This document shows positions 62,228-64,000 of a stretch of 64,000 bases of DNA, piece after piece. Under the pieces are notes generated by a model. That model saw only the letters and a program-made list of their open reading frames with translations. It did no database searches and was not told the origin of the DNA. The first letter of the stretch is position 1. Each line of letters starts with the position of its first letter. The stretch is from the NCBI GenBank assembly GCA_027577595.1, contig JANBRJ010000014.1:124001-188000 (forward strand). Direction: 5' to 3'. Source of the stretch: Coemansia sp. RSA 487 (taxonomy: Eukaryota; Kickxellomycota; Kickxellomycetes; Kickxellales; Kickxellaceae). The translations under genes and the position numbers were made by a program.

Positions 62228-64000
62228 TCAGTCGGTTGAATATGGCGATGAGCAGTTGTCGTCCGAATCATCATCTGCCAGCGGAATATTTTCGACGGCC
62301 GATCGATACCTGGCATGGACGTCAAGGGAGCGCAGCAGCCGATCGACCTTGACGGTGGACCAGACGAACTTTGGCAGATCGTTGACCATGAGTAGCAGCC
62401 TGGTGGTGGCCTGGCTAAGATTGATGAGGTACGCTGAGTTGCGCGAGTAGCTCATCATCACGGCTGCCGGATCGTGCAAGATCTCTGAAGCCAGCCGCCG
62501 ACCCGGCGAGCATACGGGGCGCGACAGCAAGTAGTATGCCGTCAGAGTTGCTCCATATTTGACCAACATTGTTTCGCCGATTCCGCCAAAGAAGCGCCGG
62601 ATGTTTGCGCTGACTACGCTGGACGCCACATGGTCTAGTGACCCGTCTAGCGCCGCCTTGGCACGTTGTCTGAATCCTGCTTGTACACGAGGAACAAACG
62701 CCCGTTGCTTTGGCTGTTGCTGCTGCTGCTGCTGTTGTCGGATGTGGACAGAACTGGTCGAGTTGAGCGGTCGCAAATCAGACGCATATGGGCTGGGTCC
62801 GTGAGGAGAAGGATCGGGAGACAGGATGTTTGAAGCCCTGTCGCTATGTTGCTGTTGGTGGTTTTGCTGCAAGACAAGCGGCATGCTCGCAGAGGCGGCG
62901 CGCTGGATGATCGACGAAATGCGGGCATAAACACCCCTGTATTTCTCCTCAAGCTGTGCCAGCTGGCCTGCGTGCTTGCCCGTGGGAGGCGATGACAAGC
63001 GAATAATGATGTTGGCAAGAACAACGTAGAGCACCATGGTGATGGATCCCTTTCTTCCAATGAACTTGCTCAGTAAGCGGGTAAAGACAAACCAATCAAA
63101 TGTGGGCTTGATGACGTCGGCCAGCAGCCGGGGGAACATATCAGCGAACCTGTGGATCTGGACCGTCAGGAGCCAGTCGGGCCGCTCGTACGCGGGTGTC
63201 GATCCGTTGGGACCTCTGTGGTGCAGTTGGTTCCACGTGATGTTGGTGATGCCATCGACGTACCGATCGTGTGCATAGCGACCCAAGCGGACGCGTAGCG
63301 CGATGGTTAGCGAGCTGATGACCCACTTGATCGCCTGGTTGACTGCAGCCATCGGGACCATCATCCCCAAGTACTCTGGCAGCAGCTTTCGCAGCAGCGT
63401 GGCACGGTCATATGTGACCACTGCACGCACGCAGCGCGCATTGAAGTTGGAGAACCACACGTCCAATCCCGTGCGCACGCCCAGGACCGCCATTAGCGCT
63501 ACCGTTAGCCGCGCCTCGGTGCATCCGGCGCTCGGAAACCCGATGCCCAGAAGACGGGACACTGATTTGATGAACTGCGCTATCGTCACTATGCGTGGTG
63601 CACGCTTGTCTTGCAGAAGCTTGCCCTCGATTGTGTCCTGCTGCAGTCGCTGTTCTTGCTGGATTTGCTGCTGGAGCTGGCTGTACCCTTTGGTGCCTTG
63701 CTCGACGGATACCACGTTGACCACTTGATTTGCCAGGGAGTTAGCCGATTGGGCTTGGGATGTCTTTTGATGTACATCCCGCTGCAATTGAAGCAAAGCC
63801 TGTTGCTGGTGCTGGTGCTGGTGCATTTGCTGGCTCTGCTGTGATGGGTGGTAATGAGAGCTAGTCCCATTCGTAAGCCCGTTGTTGGGATGGGTGTACG
63901 CAGAGAGATATACGTTTGACGGGTGGCTGGAATCTTCATTTGTAGGTGCAGGTGCAGTTGCAGAGGCAGCAGCAGAGGCAGCAGCAGAAGCAGCAGCAGC
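62228..64000 (-). CDS. ABCD-type (peroxisomal ABC) transmembrane protein lacking the ATPase domain, 5' end off-window
   Basis: The frame is open to the right edge, so the N-terminus is not seen. The first in-window Met is at 63826, preceded by an open Ala/Ser- and Gln-rich segment. The body matches the ABC_membrane_2 domain of ABCD transporters (Pxa1/Pxa2, ALDP), which carry very-long-chain fatty acyl-CoA into peroxisomes: RTGLDVWFSNFNARCVRAV, then ITNITWNQLHHRGPN, then LLTVQIHRFADMFPRLLADV and FDWFVFTRLLSKFIG. A Gln-rich linker (eight Gln) interrupts it, unlike usual ABCD proteins. A last segment resembles the helix before the ATPase, and then the protein ends SDDNCSSPYSTD. No Walker A, signature or Walker B motif follows. 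Only 157 nt separate its stop from SMYD, so the nucleotide-binding domain is truly absent here. Confidence 0.82.
   Translation of the reverse strand, partial: AAAASAAASAAASATAPAPTNEDSSHPSNVYLSAYTHPNNGLTNGTSSHYHPSQQSQQMHQHQHQQQALLQLQRDVHQKTSQAQSANSLANQVVNVVSVEQGTKGYSQLQQQIQQEQRLQQDTIEGKLLQDKRAPRIVTIAQFIKSVSRLLGIGFPSAGCTEARLTVALMAVLGVRTGLDVWFSNFNARCVRAVVTYDRATLLRKLLPEYLGMMVPMAAVNQAIKWVISSLTIALRVRLGRYAHDRYVDGITNITWNQLHHRGPNGSTPAYERPDWLLTVQIHRFADMFPRLLADVIKPTFDWFVFTRLLSKFIGRKGSITMVLYVVLANIIIRLSSPPTGKHAGQLAQLEEKYRGVYARISSIIQRAASASMPLVLQQNHQQQHSDRASNILSPDPSPHGPSPYASDLRPLNSTSSVHIRQQQQQQQQPKQRAFVPRVQAGFRQRAKAALDGSLDHVASSVVSANIRRFFGGIGETMLVKYGATLTAYYLLSRPVCSPGRRLASEILHDPAAVMMSYSRNSAYLINLSQATTRLLLMVNDLPKFVWSTVKVDRLLRSLDVHARYRSAVENIPLADDDSDDNCSSPYSTD

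Noticed and set aside
1-64000. tRNA, rRNA, snRNA, CRISPR and transposon signals
   Set aside because: No T-loop-like GGTTCGANTCC in a cloverleaf setting, no rRNA or repeat-spacer pattern and no transposase or reverse-transcriptase frame was seen by eye. A tRNAscan or Rfam run would be the decisive test.

Overview
The window is nuclear DNA of a fungus. Recognisable genes are typical of fungi: Ypt1, Rrp6, Erj5, Bcp1, Sec59, AAR2, single-chain NADH-glutamate synthase, an OPT transporter, a FunK1 kinase relic, a piece of fungal type I fatty acid synthase and a LysM/CBM18/GH18 chitinase. Genes are compact and intron-poor: only three introns are well supported (YPT1 104 nt, FUBP-like 305 nt, GLT1 630 nt). 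SMG9, EAPP and a ZUP1-type protease, all absent from well-known yeasts, point to an early-diverging lineage. Kickxellomycotina is my guess, not a proof.

Layout. 1-14.5 kb: OPT transporter and BAHD-type acyltransferase in tandem, a small C2H2-finger ORF, YPT1, then EAPP, SMG9 and an ERJ5-like J-protein on the minus strand, and BCP1 divergent from ERJ5. 15-17 kb: a FunK1 protein-kinase pseudogene with two in-frame TAA codons. 17-32 kb: RRP6, a PB1-domain protein, a short-chain dehydrogenase, an unrecognised 454-aa protein, AAR2, a Rib2-like deaminase, a 5'-truncated fatty acid synthase relic and a three-KH-domain FUBP-like protein. 32-43 kb: GLT1 with a long GATA-bearing intron, a 2.4 kb gene-free stretch, and a C78-family (ZUP1-like) protease with SUMO-interaction-like motifs. 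43.6-50.5 kb: an accessory island, all on the plus strand. 51-64 kb: SEC59, an SSA-type HSP70 with heat-shock elements, an unrecognised 606-aa protein, a SET/MYND protein, and an ABCD-type membrane protein that lacks the ATPase domain and runs off the right edge.

The most notable region is 43.6-50.5 kb. Its last gene has the layout of the alpha/beta precursor of yeast zymocin-type killer toxins: signal peptide, two LysM modules, CBM18, active-site-intact GH18, a dibasic Kex2-like site, then a region with a strong hydrophobic segment. Before it lies a secreted LysM protein of the kind that accompanies such chitinases in fungi. The first gene encodes a 167-aa secreted cysteine-containing protein that ends in HDEL, the fungal ER-retrieval signal, which the K28 killer toxin uses for retrograde entry. 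A small broken secreted cysteine-rich ORF lies between the two larger genes. Together they look like a chromosomal killer-toxin-like locus with a possible HDEL-bearing cargo. The cargo assignment is inference.

Housekeeping functions are spread among RNA surveillance and processing (SMG9, RRP6, AAR2, FUBP-like), secretion and the ER (YPT1, ERJ5, SEC59), nitrogen assimilation (GLT1) and chaperoning (HSP70). No rRNA or tRNA gene, CRISPR array or intact transposable element was seen.
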